Translations under genes and position numbers: made by a program
Notes under the pieces: generated by a model
Seen by the model: only the letters and a program-made list of their open reading frames with translations
Databases searched by the model: none
Told to the model about the DNA's origin: nothing
In this document: positions 1 through 8,808 of the stretch, piece by piece
Numbering within the stretch: the stretch's first letter is position 1
Layout: each line of letters opens with the position of its first letter
Assembly: GCA_964571815.1 (NCBI GenBank)
Contig: CAZNDN010000003.1
Location: 1-64,000, forward strand
DNA from: CAZNDN01 sp964571815
GTDB taxonomy: Bacteria; Fibrobacterota; Chitinivibrionia; Chitinivibrionales; WJKA01
Reading direction: 5' to 3'
Length of the DNA stretch: 64,000 nt

Positions 1-409
1 AGCTCTTCCGGACGGGAAGCACGTATCAGGGGTCTTCAATGAGGATTCTGAAGGTTCGATAGCTTTCTGGTCCATGCGGCCGAATGCTGGTCGTGCTCGT
101 TCAATCTTTCCCGTCGAGCGCTCACTTCAATCGGTGCAGACCCTGCCGTTGAAAGGACTCCGTGCCGGAGCGCGTCTCATCCTGCCACTTCACGAGAACC
201 AAGCGCGCTGCTCAACCGCCACGTCTTCGCATACCGACCACCCGCGGTCCAGTACTCAATGAACCGTCATTGCCCCCTCCCCCGGCTTCCCGACGTCTTG
301 CGTCCCGCGCAGGGAATAGAGTATTTCAACAGCACGCGGGTTCTTCAGGACCCCTGGCTAACAGGCCCATTGGAGGCTGTCGTCGGGTCTCAACGGTGCC
401 CGGAATGCC
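1..409. other. No gene recognised at left edge
   Basis: I read both strands and found only short frames without family resemblance, codon pattern or ribosome binding site. An AT-rich patch near 316-330 reads GAGTATTTCAAC and could be part of a promoter for the methyltransferase that follows, but this is a guess. No tRNA, repeat or mobile-element end was seen. Confidence 0.5.
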
Positions 410-1195
410 ATGGATCCGGCAATATGTGAAAGCAACAATCCGGGCGAATCTGGGTGGGGTCGCATGGAAGGTGGAAGGCAGTCTAATCTGGCCGAGGACA
501 GAGTGAAGGGTCTGTACGGCAAACAATACTCCAGGGGCTACAGAAGAAGTGATGATGTATCTGTAACGACGGGGAACCATGCTCGCATGCGTGCTATTCT
601 CCAGAGTGTTTCAGGTTCGTTTCGGCATCAGATCACAGTTCTTGATATCGCGTGCGGCACGGGCCGATACTTCTACTGTTTGAAAAATACGGCGTTGTTG
701 GTGGGCATTGATCTTTCACCGTTCATGATAGAAGAAGCAGGGAATCCCGTAAGAAAGGATGAAATATCGGCGGAGAAGATCAGGCTGATATGCGGAAGTG
801 TTAATAGCATGCCATTTGCTGACAACAGCTTCGATCTTGTATTCTCCTTGGGAGCCCTCGGCGAGCATATACCATTCAACGTGGCAGTCTGCGACAAGAT
901 ATATAGGTCGATGAAGAAAGAAGGGACATTTTTGTTCACGATTGTCGACATAGGGAGCAAGAGGCCACTGGAAAGACTGAAGCGGACCATCCAGAAGTAC
1001 ATGGTTCCCATCCTCCCCAAAGCGTTGCGACGGAGCATAGAAAGCAAGGTGATGTGTTTGTATTTGAAAAGAGGGGAAATGAAGGGCATACTGGAGAGGA
1101 GCTGCTTTGCCGATTACAGTATTGAGAGGTTTGTTTCAACGGCAGCCCGGTGGAAAGGGGCGCATTTTTTATGCATTGCACACAAGAGTGTGTAG
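410..1195 (+). CDS. Class I SAM-dependent methyltransferase
   Basis: About 261 residues with a Rossmann methyltransferase core. The SAM-binding motif I reads VLDIACGTGRYF (about residues 75-86), followed by the acidic end of strand 2 in GIDLS, a NSMPFADNSFDLVF stretch typical of motifs II-III, and a following GTFLF strand. This is the Methyltransf_11/25 fold that methylates small molecules or lipids; the substrate cannot be told. Start 410 is the longest; an in-frame ATG at 464 behind a G-rich stretch is as likely. The coding region is visibly less GC-rich (near 46% by eye) than the rest of the window and is flanked by gene-poor DNA on both sides, which suggests acquisition from elsewhere. 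The fold assignment is firm, the role is open. Confidence 0.85.
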   Translation: MDPAICESNNPGESGWGRMEGGRQSNLAEDRVKGLYGKQYSRGYRRSDDVSVTTGNHARMRAILQSVSGSFRHQITVLDIACGTGRYFYCLKNTALLVGIDLSPFMIEEAGNPVRKDEISAEKIRLICGSVNSMPFADNSFDLVFSLGALGEHIPFNVAVCDKIYRSMKKEGTFLFTIVDIGSKRPLERLKRTIQKYMVPILPKALRRSIESKVMCLYLKRGEMKGILERSCFADYSIERFVSTAARWKGAHFLCIAHKSV

Positions 1196-1789
1196 GCCGG
1201 CCCGGACGCTGTCCGTGCCGCTCGCTGTTCCCCGGCGCGATCGTCGGTTCCATGGCCCGCCGACATGCCTGCCCCAGGGCTATGCTACTCCGTATTGTTG
1301 GACGGGGAGGTCCGGTCAACGGGATGCTTCTCTTGGCTATTTCGCGTGGCTTCGAGGTTGCGAACGATTGATGTCTCGAAGACGCGGGGAGGTTCCGCAA
1401 CGAAGCCGAGGTCTTGGGCGAAGAGATGGCAATGTGCACGGAGCTCCGCAAGCGAGATTGTAAGAGCGCAGCACGGGGAAGTTCCTTTTCAAATCCTTCG
1501 GTTTTCGAACCATTCGTGCACAAACAACCGGAAAGCCACGTTGCCCAACAGAGCAAAGGCGTCATGTAGAGAATCAGGGTGAATCAAAATGATTTCATTG
1601 GAATCCGGGAGTTGCGTCCCGGGGATGAAAAGGCACGACGAGAATGAGTGCGCTCCTCATTGGCAAGCAGGCGACACCCCGCCGCAACCTGCCGTCCAAC
1701 ACCGGGCTCGGGGAGGGGCCGCGATTGGCCCCATGGCCACTGGGAGTCAGGTGCCGTCACATCATGCATCACCATCACCGACCATAATC
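1196..1789. other. Gene-poor stretch, possibly decayed
   Basis: No gene can be supported. Several short plus-strand frames run into stops; one of them, ending with a stop at about 1567-1569, starts with AMCTELRKRDCKS and looks somewhat protein-like but is under 65 codons and matches nothing I know. The stretch may hold remnants of genes that came with the methyltransferase. The last part lies behind the stop of the HAD gene on the minus strand. Confidence 0.4.
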
Positions 1790-2482
1790 TTACCCGCTCC
1801 CGGTTGCTGTAACAAGCCTCGAAATCATGCCGAGCGTGACATTTTCAAGTGAATCCACAATCAAATCCGCCTCGCTCAGCTTCTCCCTCGAAGCAGTATT
1901 GGTCACCGCAATGCACCTGCAACCCGCTGCATGAGCCGCCTGAATGCCGCTGGGCGCATCCTCGATCACCGCGCATCTGTCCGGCGGTATTCCCAATCGT
2001 GTCGCTGCCGTAACGTAGAGTTCGGGATGAGGCTTCTTGTTCTTCGCGTCGCTGCCGGTCACGTAGACCATCCTGTCACAGGGAAACCGCACCGAGTCCA
2101 AAACCGCCTGTGATTTTTCCCGCGTGCCGCTGGTGGCAATAGCGGTTCGAAATGCTTTGTCCCCAAGCGCCGCATGAACAAGTTTCAGCACGCCGGGGTA
2201 GGCGGGAATCGGGTTTTCGCGAAGGGATTCGAGAAAGTACCGCTGCCTCAGGCGGGTCGCCTCGGCTACCTGCGCCGGCGAGAGGTTCGTTCCGTGGACG
2301 GCCGCGGCCGCCTTGATATACTCTTCGGCGCCGCGGCCGAGTCCCGCTTCAAAATCCTCCGCCCGCACACCCCGAATTCCGAACAAATCGGCAAAAACCC
2401 GTATGGACACGACCCGGTTCACCGCTTCCGTATCGGCGATTACGCCGTCCACATCGAATATCAGGCCGTATGTGTCCGTCAT
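1790..2482 (-). CDS. HAD-family hydrolase, beta-phosphoglucomutase-like
   Basis: 230 residues, the usual size for subfamily I HAD phosphatases. Motif I is FDVDGV near residue 9-14 (nucleophile and general acid Asp), followed by the helical cap; motif II is the Thr/Ser of IATSGT; motif III the Lys of KKPHPELY; motif IV the acidic pair in VIEDAPSGI. This set fits phosphoglucomutase, phosphoglycolate and sugar-phosphate phosphatases, and the DGV plus EDAPSG combination points to the beta-phosphoglucomutase group. The ATG at 2482 has a GGAGG six bases upstream. It is transcribed alone, convergent with nothing close, so context gives no substrate. Confidence 0.88.
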   Translation of the reverse strand: MTDTYGLIFDVDGVIADTEAVNRVVSIRVFADLFGIRGVRAEDFEAGLGRGAEEYIKAAAAVHGTNLSPAQVAEATRLRQRYFLESLRENPIPAYPGVLKLVHAALGDKAFRTAIATSGTREKSQAVLDSVRFPCDRMVYVTGSDAKNKKPHPELYVTAATRLGIPPDRCAVIEDAPSGIQAAHAAGCRCIAVTNTASREKLSEADLIVDSLENVTLGMISRLVTATGSG

Positions 2483-2548
2483 GAAAACCTCCGCAAAGTA
2501 CCCTCTTGAAAACGGCTGGATTGACCGACAGGATGTGTGTCCACTCCC

Positions 2549-2554
2549 AAAATA
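2549..2554 (-). promoter_or_regulatory. TATTTT box, possible -10 element for the HAD gene
   Basis: On the minus strand this reads CTATTTTGG, 66 bases before the HAD start codon. The same hexamer lies upstream of several other first genes in this window. No convincing -35 was found, so it is a candidate only. Confidence 0.25.
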
Positions 2555-2675
2555 GTATCACTGGAAGTCTACAGGGGACGAACTGTTGCGGCTACCCACC
2601 CCGACATGAAGGACGGAGTGCGGGGCGACTGTTGGATTGACAAGGTGACAGTGGCCGGTCGAGTGGATGAAGAGG

Positions 2676-4187
2676 CTACACCGACGTGTGTCCAAGGATT
2701 TTCCGTTGGACTCGAAATCCTGTATTCGCGAGTACACGAGCGGCGGATGTAACAACCCACGCAACACAAATTGCCTTTATGGGAATCCACGGCACCGCGT
2801 ACCGTGTGAAGCCCACATGCACGGCCGCGGTCAGGCCGTAGCCGGCAAGGACGATGCAGAAAGGGGCTATCTTCACCGGGTCTTGACGCCACATTACCAT
2901 ACACATCAGGATCCCCGCAACCAGAATCCACCCGTCGGCATATACCACGCCCCGTAGGAGGCGGAAGACAATTCCCTTTCCTTCGATGATATCGATCGCC
3001 GGGAATATCTCGTCAACCGAGGGGTACATCTCACGGTGGCGAAAAAGCAGGGTGGTGAATGCGGGGACGATGCTTGCGGCATATTTCAACGGCCGGTGCG
3101 CAAACGATGCCAGTGACGCTCGCGCGAGAAGGTTGCTTGCTTCCCCGTAGCCGTATCCGCGCTGTACCAGCGTTTCAAGCATCACATGAGGCATGCGGTT
3201 GAGCACCCAGTCGTCTTCGGGGGCCCGATCGCGTTCCCCGGGAGAAAGCTGCATGTCACGCAGCACGTCTCCGTACGGCCTTCGCAACTCCGCGAAATAG
3301 GCTGCCGAGGTGTCGATAAGATCGTATGATGTTGCCTTGGTGAAGATGTTGACGCCGAAGTGTTCGCTGAGTGAGAAGCTATCATAATGAACGTAGTTGT
3401 GGAGCGACCAGGGCACGAGAGACGCAAGGAACAGGCCGAGCGAGACAACCACCGGCTTCACGCTCTCTCGTTTGTGCAGGCCCAGCACCAGGCCTTGAGC
3501 ACAGATAAGAAAGGGAAGCACGAGCTGCCGTACGTGCTGCACAGCCGCGGCCCAGAGGCCGCATCCGGCCGCGAGAGCAATGCCGGGGCGACGGGCCATG
3601 GCCGTAAGAAAGAGTACAAGCACGCAGAGGCCGAACATGAACAGCGCTTCGCTCATGATATAACGTGCCATCTGCATCGAAAGCGAATTCAGCCCGAACA
3701 GCAGCGCGGCGCCCAATGCCGTGAAACGGTCGAAATGCCACTGGCGTGCCAGAACAAACACAAGGGGAACGCAGCTCAGAAGCAGCAGATGTTGTATCCA
3801 CACTGCCGCAGTCAGCGAGAGGTCGAACATGGAGAAGATGACGCCCAGAAAGAAAGGATAGCCCGGCGGGCGGTAGATCATCTCGGGGAACCCCCTGCCC
3901 CCGGCAAAGGTGCCGGCCCAGAAGATATAGCCTTCACTGTCGACCCCGGTGTGGATGCCGAAGGAGAGGATGTTGTGGAGGTGTACGAGCAGGCACAGCA
4001 GCATTACCCCTGCAAAAACGACTCCAAAGGGGAGCCGCTTCCGGGCCGCAAAGAGCAGCAGACAAACGATGATGAGCGGGACAGCGTTATAAATGAAGAC
4101 ATGGCGGATCGGCGGCACGGTCATGAGTGCCGCAATGCCGACTGCCCACACGACACGCATCCCGATTGTGGTCGCGGACTGCTCCAT
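2676..4187 (-). CDS. Integral membrane glycosyltransferase-like protein (GT39/ArnT type)
   Basis: 503 residues from the ATG at 4187, with roughly ten hydrophobic segments. The first periplasmic loop after TM2 carries GVDSEGYIFWA, where the acidic residue matches the catalytic Asp position of GT-C enzymes, and the following IYRPPGYPFF motif is typical of the PMT_2/GT39 family that moves sugars from polyprenyl phosphate to lipid or protein acceptors in the periplasm. The last third contains a soluble loop followed by more membrane helices. An upstream in-frame start at 4259 exists but adds a non-hydrophobic stretch. It stands apart from the fumarase genes (126-base gap). The fold is likely; donor and acceptor are unknown. 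Confidence 0.75.
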   Translation of the reverse strand: MEQSATTIGMRVVWAVGIAALMTVPPIRHVFIYNAVPLIIVCLLLFAARKRLPFGVVFAGVMLLCLLVHLHNILSFGIHTGVDSEGYIFWAGTFAGGRGFPEMIYRPPGYPFFLGVIFSMFDLSLTAAVWIQHLLLLSCVPLVFVLARQWHFDRFTALGAALLFGLNSLSMQMARYIMSEALFMFGLCVLVLFLTAMARRPGIALAAGCGLWAAAVQHVRQLVLPFLICAQGLVLGLHKRESVKPVVVSLGLFLASLVPWSLHNYVHYDSFSLSEHFGVNIFTKATSYDLIDTSAAYFAELRRPYGDVLRDMQLSPGERDRAPEDDWVLNRMPHVMLETLVQRGYGYGEASNLLARASLASFAHRPLKYAASIVPAFTTLLFRHREMYPSVDEIFPAIDIIEGKGIVFRLLRGVVYADGWILVAGILMCMVMWRQDPVKIAPFCIVLAGYGLTAAVHVGFTRYAVPWIPIKAICVAWVVTSAARVLANTGFRVQRKILGHTSV

Positions 4188-4312
4188 GGAATTCACACCT
4201 GGCTGCCGGTGGATGTTGGTACCGGATGGTTCTATGGTACCATGAAGTGGATGCCGCACGCAAAGCTGAAGCCCGCTTTGCCGGGCCCGGGGGGCATTTC
4301 AGCAACGCGGGG

Positions 4313-4858
4313 TCAGGCCGAGGTGGAAGGTTTGTACAGGCTTTGGCCCTGTGCATCGATTGCCACTACTGCGGGGAAATCAACAACCTCAAGCCGCCTG
4401 ATCGCTTCGGTCCCCAGGTCTTCGTAGCACACCGCCTCCGCGGAGCGGATCGTTGCCGCGAGCAGGGCCCCGGCCCCGCCGATTGCCGCAAAGTAGACGC
4501 ACCCATAACGTTTCATGGCGGCCACAACCCCGGGTCCGCGCGGACCCTTGCCGATCATGCCTCTCAGACCCGCATGCTCCATGAGTAGCGGAGCATACGG
4601 ATCCATGCGCGAAGCGGTTGTTGGTCCGGCGCTGCCCACTGCCTGGCCGGGTTTCGCCGGAGAGGGGCCGGTATAATAAAGTATTTGCCCCTCAAGATCC
4701 AGCGGCAGACGTTTTCCGCCGGCAAGCAGTTCGCAGAGCCTCTTGTGCGCCGCGTCCCGTGCGGTGTAGAGCGTCCCGCTGATCAGTATATCGTCGCCGG
4801 CCCGCAGAGCTCCGACCGCGGCGACGTCAAGGGGTGGTGTGATTCTGTGAAGCTGCAT
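4313..4858 (-). CDS. Fumarate hydratase class I, beta subunit
   Basis: 181 residues matching the C-terminal domain of iron-sulfur fumarases and L(+)-tartrate dehydratases. Seen motifs are the GDDILISGTLYTARDAAH region near the start, the YTGPSPAKPG stretch (residues about 61-71), GPTTASRMD and the MIGKGP loop, followed by the AVCYEDLGTEAI segment. With the alpha subunit just upstream it forms the two-subunit enzyme that interconverts fumarate and L-malate in the TCA cycle. The gene starts 17 bases after the alpha subunit and surely shares its transcript. Tartrate dehydratase is the alternative reading; the malic enzyme gene next to it favours malate metabolism. Confidence 0.9.
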   Translation of the reverse strand: MQLHRITPPLDVAAVGALRAGDDILISGTLYTARDAAHKRLCELLAGGKRLPLDLEGQILYYTGPSPAKPGQAVGSAGPTTASRMDPYAPLLMEHAGLRGMIGKGPRGPGVVAAMKRYGCVYFAAIGGAGALLAATIRSAEAVCYEDLGTEAIRRLEVVDFPAVVAIDAQGQSLYKPSTSA

Positions 4859-4874
4859 GTTCGAGTCCCTCCAG

Positions 4875-5723
4875 TTACAGTTGGATACGAACGTGCCGTG
4901 CGGCGTGGCAGTTCAGGTTTACCGCCACTGGAAGCGAGGCGATGTGGCAGGGGAATGTTTCGATATGCACGGCAAGTGCCGTAGCCCTCCCTCCCAGTCC
5001 CTGGGGTCCCACGCCGGAGTCGTTGATACGCGACAACAGGGTTGCTTCAAGCTCGGCATATCGTGGATCGGTATGGTGCGAGCCGGGTGGGCTGCGAAAA
5101 AGGGCTTTCTTGGACAAGAGCGCGGCAGTCTCGAACGCACCGCCGATACCTACCCCTACGATACACGGTGGACACGGATTTCCGCCCGCCTCAATCACCG
5201 ATGAGACAACGAAATCAGCTACCCTTTCGGCGCCGTCGCCCGGCTTGAGCATGGCCAGGGCGCTCATGTTTTCGCACCCGGCTCCTTTGGGCGCCATGGT
5301 GATCGAGAGCGTGTCGCCGGCAACGGTGTCAAGGTGTACGATTGCGGGAGTGTTGGTTCCGGTGTTGTGCCGGTCAAAGACCGGGTCGCTCACGATTGAC
5401 TTGCGAAGATATCCGTCGCGGTACCCTCGCTCGGTACCCTCCTGGATGGCCTCTTCCAGCGTTCCCCCACTGATATGAACATCCGAACCAAGCTCCACAA
5501 AAAACACCGCAATGCCGGTATCCTGACACATGGGAGTCTCGTTTCGGGAGGCGATGTGAGCGTTTTCGATGCACCGGGCAAGGATGGCCCTGCCCCGCTC
5601 CGAGGTCTCCTGTGCCGCGGCCTTTTTCATCTCGGCCATGATCTCGGCGGGGAGTTCACAGGCGGCTTGCACGCACCTGTCGGCGACCGCGGAGACAATG
5701 GTTTCCCGGTTAACGGTTCGCAT
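4875..5723 (-). CDS. Fumarate hydratase class I, alpha subunit
   Basis: 282 residues, the normal size of the alpha subunit (Fumerase domain). It carries the three Cys expected to ligate the [4Fe-4S] cluster: in PMCQDTGIAVFF, in KGAGCENMS and in GGNPCPPCIVG (two Cys here, of which one is the ligand). The cluster binds substrate directly and makes the enzyme oxygen sensitive, so the organism probably lives at low oxygen. It precedes the beta subunit by 17 bases and follows malic enzyme by about 54 bases, giving a probable malate operon: malic enzyme, alpha, beta. Confidence 0.92.
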   Translation of the reverse strand: MRTVNRETIVSAVADRCVQAACELPAEIMAEMKKAAAQETSERGRAILARCIENAHIASRNETPMCQDTGIAVFFVELGSDVHISGGTLEEAIQEGTERGYRDGYLRKSIVSDPVFDRHNTGTNTPAIVHLDTVAGDTLSITMAPKGAGCENMSALAMLKPGDGAERVADFVVSSVIEAGGNPCPPCIVGVGIGGAFETAALLSKKALFRSPPGSHHTDPRYAELEATLLSRINDSGVGPQGLGGRATALAVHIETFPCHIASLPVAVNLNCHAARHVRIQL

Positions 5724-5777
5724 GGCAGTACTCCTCTATTCGGGGCCGTGCCGATTCCGGCGAGGGGGCCCGACCGG

Positions 5778-7073
5778 TCATTCCTTACGAGGTTTTCTCA
5801 GCTCTCGGGAGAGCTGCTCCAGTTCGGCGCGATAGGCGTCGAAATCCTGAATCGGCTTGCGTGCCACGCCGGTATCCATGGCCGCGCGTGCGACCGCAAT
5901 GCTTTCTTCAACAAGCACGCGCGGGTCCATGGGCTTGGGAATAATGTAGTCCGGACCGAAGTGAAGCGATTCCAATCCGTAGGCATCCAGCACCTGACGG
6001 GGAACGTTGTCCTCCCGGGCCGTTCGGGCGAGAGCATGGGTCGCCGCCACTTTCATTGCATCGTTAATGGATGTTGCGCGTACGTCAAGTGCTCCCCGGA
6101 AGATGAAGGGGAATCCCAGAACGTTGTTGACCTGATTGGGAAAATCCGATCGACCCGTTGCCGTGATCGCATCGGGACACGCGGATTTCGCCTCATGGTA
6201 GCCGATTTCCGGATCGGGATTGGCCATGGCGAAGACCGCGGGGGGGGAAGCCATGGATTTGACCATGGCGGGGGAAACGAGCCCGCCGACACTCAGCCCC
6301 GCGAAAACATCGGCCCCCTCGAGAGCCTCGGCAAGAGTCCGTGCCCTGGTGGACGATGCGAACTCGGCCTTGTACTCGTTCATCCCCTCGCCGCGCCCTT
6401 CATACACCACGCCCGCACGGTCCACCAGTACGATATTCGCGCGGTTGACACCGAGTTGGACATAATGTCGAGCGCAGGAGATCGCCGCGGCCCCGCCCCC
6501 GGAAAAGACGATTTTCAGTTCCGCGAGTTCCTTATGCTGCAATTGTGCCGCATTAATCAGCGCTGCGCCCGAAATGATTGCCGTTCCGTGCTGATCGTCG
6601 TGAAAGACCGGTATCACCATCTCTCGTTTCAGAGTTTCCTCGATCAGGAAGCACTCCGGAGCCTTGATGTCCTCCAGATTGATTCCGCCGAACGTGGGTT
6701 CCAGGCTCCTGACCACACGGATAAATTCATCGGGGGAGTTCACGGACAGTTCAAGATCGAACACATCGATATCGGCGAAGCACTTGAACAATACGCCCTT
6801 GCCTTCCATAACCGGTTTTGCGGCGAGCGGGCCGATTCGGCCCAGACCAAGGACAGCGGACCCGTCGGTAACCACGGCAACCAGGTTGCCCCTGGCCGTG
6901 TAGCGGTAGGCCTCGAGGGGGTCGCGGTGAATTTCCCTGCAGGGCTCGGCCACTCCCGGCGTGTAGGCAAGTGACAGGTCCCGTTGCGTGGCGCAGGGCT
7001 TAGTGGCGACAACCTCTATCTTGCCGTGCTTTCCCTCGCGGTGGTAGGCGAGGGCCTCTTCGCGTGTATGCAT
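5778..7073 (-). CDS. Malic enzyme (malate dehydrogenase, decarboxylating)
   Basis: 431 residues, the short bacterial form. It has the malic enzyme signature SLAYTPGVAEPC near residue 35, the catalytic Lys/Asp region in VFHDDQHGTA, and the dinucleotide-binding FSGGGAAAISCARHY motif. It converts L-malate to pyruvate and CO2 with NAD or NADP; the cofactor cannot be decided by eye. There is no C-terminal phosphotransacetylase-like domain. It is first in an operon with both fumarase subunits, linking fumarate and malate to pyruvate. A TATTTT box lies 58 bases upstream on the minus strand, divergent from the FmdB-type gene. Confidence 0.93.
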   Translation of the reverse strand: MHTREEALAYHREGKHGKIEVVATKPCATQRDLSLAYTPGVAEPCREIHRDPLEAYRYTARGNLVAVVTDGSAVLGLGRIGPLAAKPVMEGKGVLFKCFADIDVFDLELSVNSPDEFIRVVRSLEPTFGGINLEDIKAPECFLIEETLKREMVIPVFHDDQHGTAIISGAALINAAQLQHKELAELKIVFSGGGAAAISCARHYVQLGVNRANIVLVDRAGVVYEGRGEGMNEYKAEFASSTRARTLAEALEGADVFAGLSVGGLVSPAMVKSMASPPAVFAMANPDPEIGYHEAKSACPDAITATGRSDFPNQVNNVLGFPFIFRGALDVRATSINDAMKVAATHALARTAREDNVPRQVLDAYGLESLHFGPDYIIPKPMDPRVLVEESIAVARAAMDTGVARKPIQDFDAYRAELEQLSRELRKPRKE

Positions 7074-7131
7074 GCAGGTGAGTCCCCTTGAAGCTGAACG
7101 CGGATAATTTCCGGCCGGAGCGCGGTCTGAG

Positions 7132-7137
7132 AAAATA
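7132..7137 (-). promoter_or_regulatory. TATTTT box upstream of malic enzyme operon
   Basis: Minus-strand CTATTTTCT lies 58 bases before the malic enzyme start, in the intergenic region shared with the divergent zinc-ribbon gene. It matches the hexamer found before other transcription units here. Confidence 0.3.
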
Positions 7138-7195
7138 GATCACTTCCCCGCACCATGCTCCGCCGCCGGCCGTCAAAACACATCGGTAGTGAATG

Positions 7196-7201
7196 TATTT
7201 T
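7196..7201 (+). promoter_or_regulatory. TATTTT box upstream of the FmdB-type gene
   Basis: The plus strand reads GAATGTATTTTTACGTCG, ending 33 bases before the preferred start codon at 7235. Distance and composition fit a -10 element in GC-rich DNA. Confidence 0.3.
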
Positions 7202-7234
7202 TACGTCGTCATTTCGGAGCAAGGAGAGTTCGAT

Positions 7235-7735
7235 ATGCCGATCTACGAGTTTTTCTGTCCCTCGTGCAACACTATCTACAGTTTCTTCTCGCGGAGGGTC
7301 AACACCGAGAAGATTCCCGGCTGCCCCCGGTCCGACGATCACAGCCTTCAGCGTCGGGTTTCGCTATGCGCCGCGCTCAGCAAAAAGGGGAGCGAAGAAG
7401 GCGACGATTCGCTGGACAACCTGCCGATCGACGAGTCGAAGATGGAGTCGGCGATGACCGCGCTGGCGGGCGAGGCGGAGAATCTCAACGAAGACGACCC
7501 GCGTCAGGCCGCGCGTCTCATGCACAAGTTCTCCGACATGACCGGCTTGCGGTTCAACGAGAAGATCCAGGATGCACTCGGGAGGATGGAGGCCGGGGAG
7601 GACCCCGAGGCGCTGGAGGCGGAGATGGGTGATGCTCTGGGTGAGGACGAAAACCCTTTCGACATGTCGGGAGGAAAAGGTGCCGGGCTCCGGCATCGCT
7701 TACCCCGACGGGACGACACACTCTACGAGATGTAG
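7235..7735 (+). CDS. FmdB-type zinc ribbon protein
   Basis: 166 residues from the ATG at 7235, which has GGAG about ten bases upstream; a longer frame from 7193 would run over the putative promoter. It begins MPIYEFFCPSCNTIYSFF, the FmdB/CxxC_CXXC_SSSS zinc ribbon, with the partner Cys in IPGCPR. After about residue 45 the sequence is highly acidic and helical, with GMEAGEDPEALEAEMGDAL-like repeats, ending in a basic DDTLYEM tail. Small proteins of this family have no settled function, although they are often called regulatory. It stands alone and divergent from malic enzyme. Confidence 0.8.
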   Translation: MPIYEFFCPSCNTIYSFFSRRVNTEKIPGCPRSDDHSLQRRVSLCAALSKKGSEEGDDSLDNLPIDESKMESAMTALAGEAENLNEDDPRQAARLMHKFSDMTGLRFNEKIQDALGRMEAGEDPEALEAEMGDALGEDENPFDMSGGKGAGLRHRLPRRDDTLYEM

Positions 7736-7851
7736 CCGCAACTCCGCACGCAGACTCGGTTGTCTCCGGTGACCGGCGGACTGACGCCCGGATACGAGGG
7801 GACGATGACCGGCCGGCCGGACTGCTCCTTCACGAGACGTGCACATTCTTT

Positions 7852-8415
7852 TCAGCAGCCCGGCATATCCTCGGGGCCCCTGAACGAATAACTCTCTTCT
7901 CTGGTGTGGACGGCGCCGTTGCGGTGGAGCTTGCTGGAATAAAGATGAAACGAGTCGACCGTGACGGGCATGCTGGTGAAGAGACTGTTGGCTTTCACAA
8001 AGCCCATTACGTCGGCTGAGGTGACAGTGTGTTTGAATCGAGCAATAGTAACGTGCGGATGAAACCGGCGTTTTTCGCGCGCTACACCGACCCTCTCCAG
8101 TGCCGACTCGATTTTTCCGTGTAATGCCTGGAGTGAAGGGTTACGGCGGACGCCCACCCAGAGCGTTTTGGGGCTTCGCTTGGGCGGGAAGAACCCGCAT
8201 CCCTTCAGGAAGAGGCGAAACCGTTCGGCCTCCACCCCGTGAAGAGCATCGGCGATCTCCTCAAACTGAGACTCGTCCACCTCGCCCACGAACCGCAGCG
8301 TCAGGTGCATCTGCTCCATCGGTACCCATCGTGCGCCTCGAAGACCGAAGCACATGTTGGCTATTCTCTCTTTAAGGTGCGGTGGAAAATCCACCGCAAT
8401 GAACACGCGCGGCAT
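7852..8415 (-). CDS. thpR: RNA 2',3'-cyclic phosphodiesterase, 2H family
   Basis: 187 residues, the standard size. The two HxTx motifs that define the 2H phosphoesterase superfamily are present: HLTLRF near residue 41 and HVTIARF near residue 124. It opens RVFIAVDFPPHLKERI, as ThpR/LigT proteins do, with WVPMEQMHLTLRFVGEV after it. The enzyme opens 2',3'-cyclic phosphate ends on RNA and was first known as a 2'-5' RNA ligase. It is transcribed towards the FmdB-type gene and away from nnr. Confidence 0.92.
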   Translation of the reverse strand: MPRVFIAVDFPPHLKERIANMCFGLRGARWVPMEQMHLTLRFVGEVDESQFEEIADALHGVEAERFRLFLKGCGFFPPKRSPKTLWVGVRRNPSLQALHGKIESALERVGVAREKRRFHPHVTIARFKHTVTSADVMGFVKANSLFTSMPVTVDSFHLYSSKLHRNGAVHTREESYSFRGPEDMPGC

Positions 8416-8808
8416 AGTTCCCTCATGCGGCTGCTGTGAGAAATCCGCGCCGGGGGAACGGTGTATTTTTGTTCAGCCCTCATCAGCGGGCCGAGCCGTG
8501 TCCCCCCGGGGTTCGCTGCCGAGGTTGCCGGAGGTGCGCCGCAGCGGCACGATCGTTCCGTGTGGTGCGGAATGAACCTCCGAATGTAAAAATTACATGT
8601 TGAGGGAAGATGGTTGCGGTTGCAGCGAGTGTTGGGGAGGGGAATCGAGGAGATGAGGTTGAGCTGTGTTCGGGGCCCCGCATGCGGGAGGGAGCCTACG
8701 AGGCAGCGTGCGACGGGTTCGGGCCGGGCAGCGCGAGCACCGGTTTCCGGTTGGCCGTGCCCCCGCCACGGGCACGGCTGTATACGATTTCGGCAAAGGG
8801 GCTGAACA
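8416..8808. other. 393-base structured intergenic region
   Basis: Divergent region between thpR and the NAD(P)HX repair gene. It holds a plus-strand TATTTTTG at 8464-8471, a perfect inverted repeat ATGTAA-AAA-TTACAT at 8584-8598, GGGGCCCC and CCCGCATGCGGG palindromes at 8672-8688, and a 9-bp hairpin at 8754-8778. A 79-codon plus-strand frame from 8610 overlaps the next gene and shows no family resemblance. A structured leader or small RNA is possible, but no known RNA family (SRP, RNase P, tmRNA) could be recognised. Confidence 0.45.
8754..8778 (+). promoter_or_regulatory. Perfect 9-bp hairpin before the NAD(P)HX repair gene
   Basis: GCCGTGCCC at 8754-8762 pairs fully with GGGCACGGC at 8770-8778 around a seven-base loop. 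It sits 30 bases before the next start codon, in front of the AGGGG ribosome binding site. There is no T-run, so it is not an intrinsic terminator; a leader element is possible. Confidence 0.45.
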
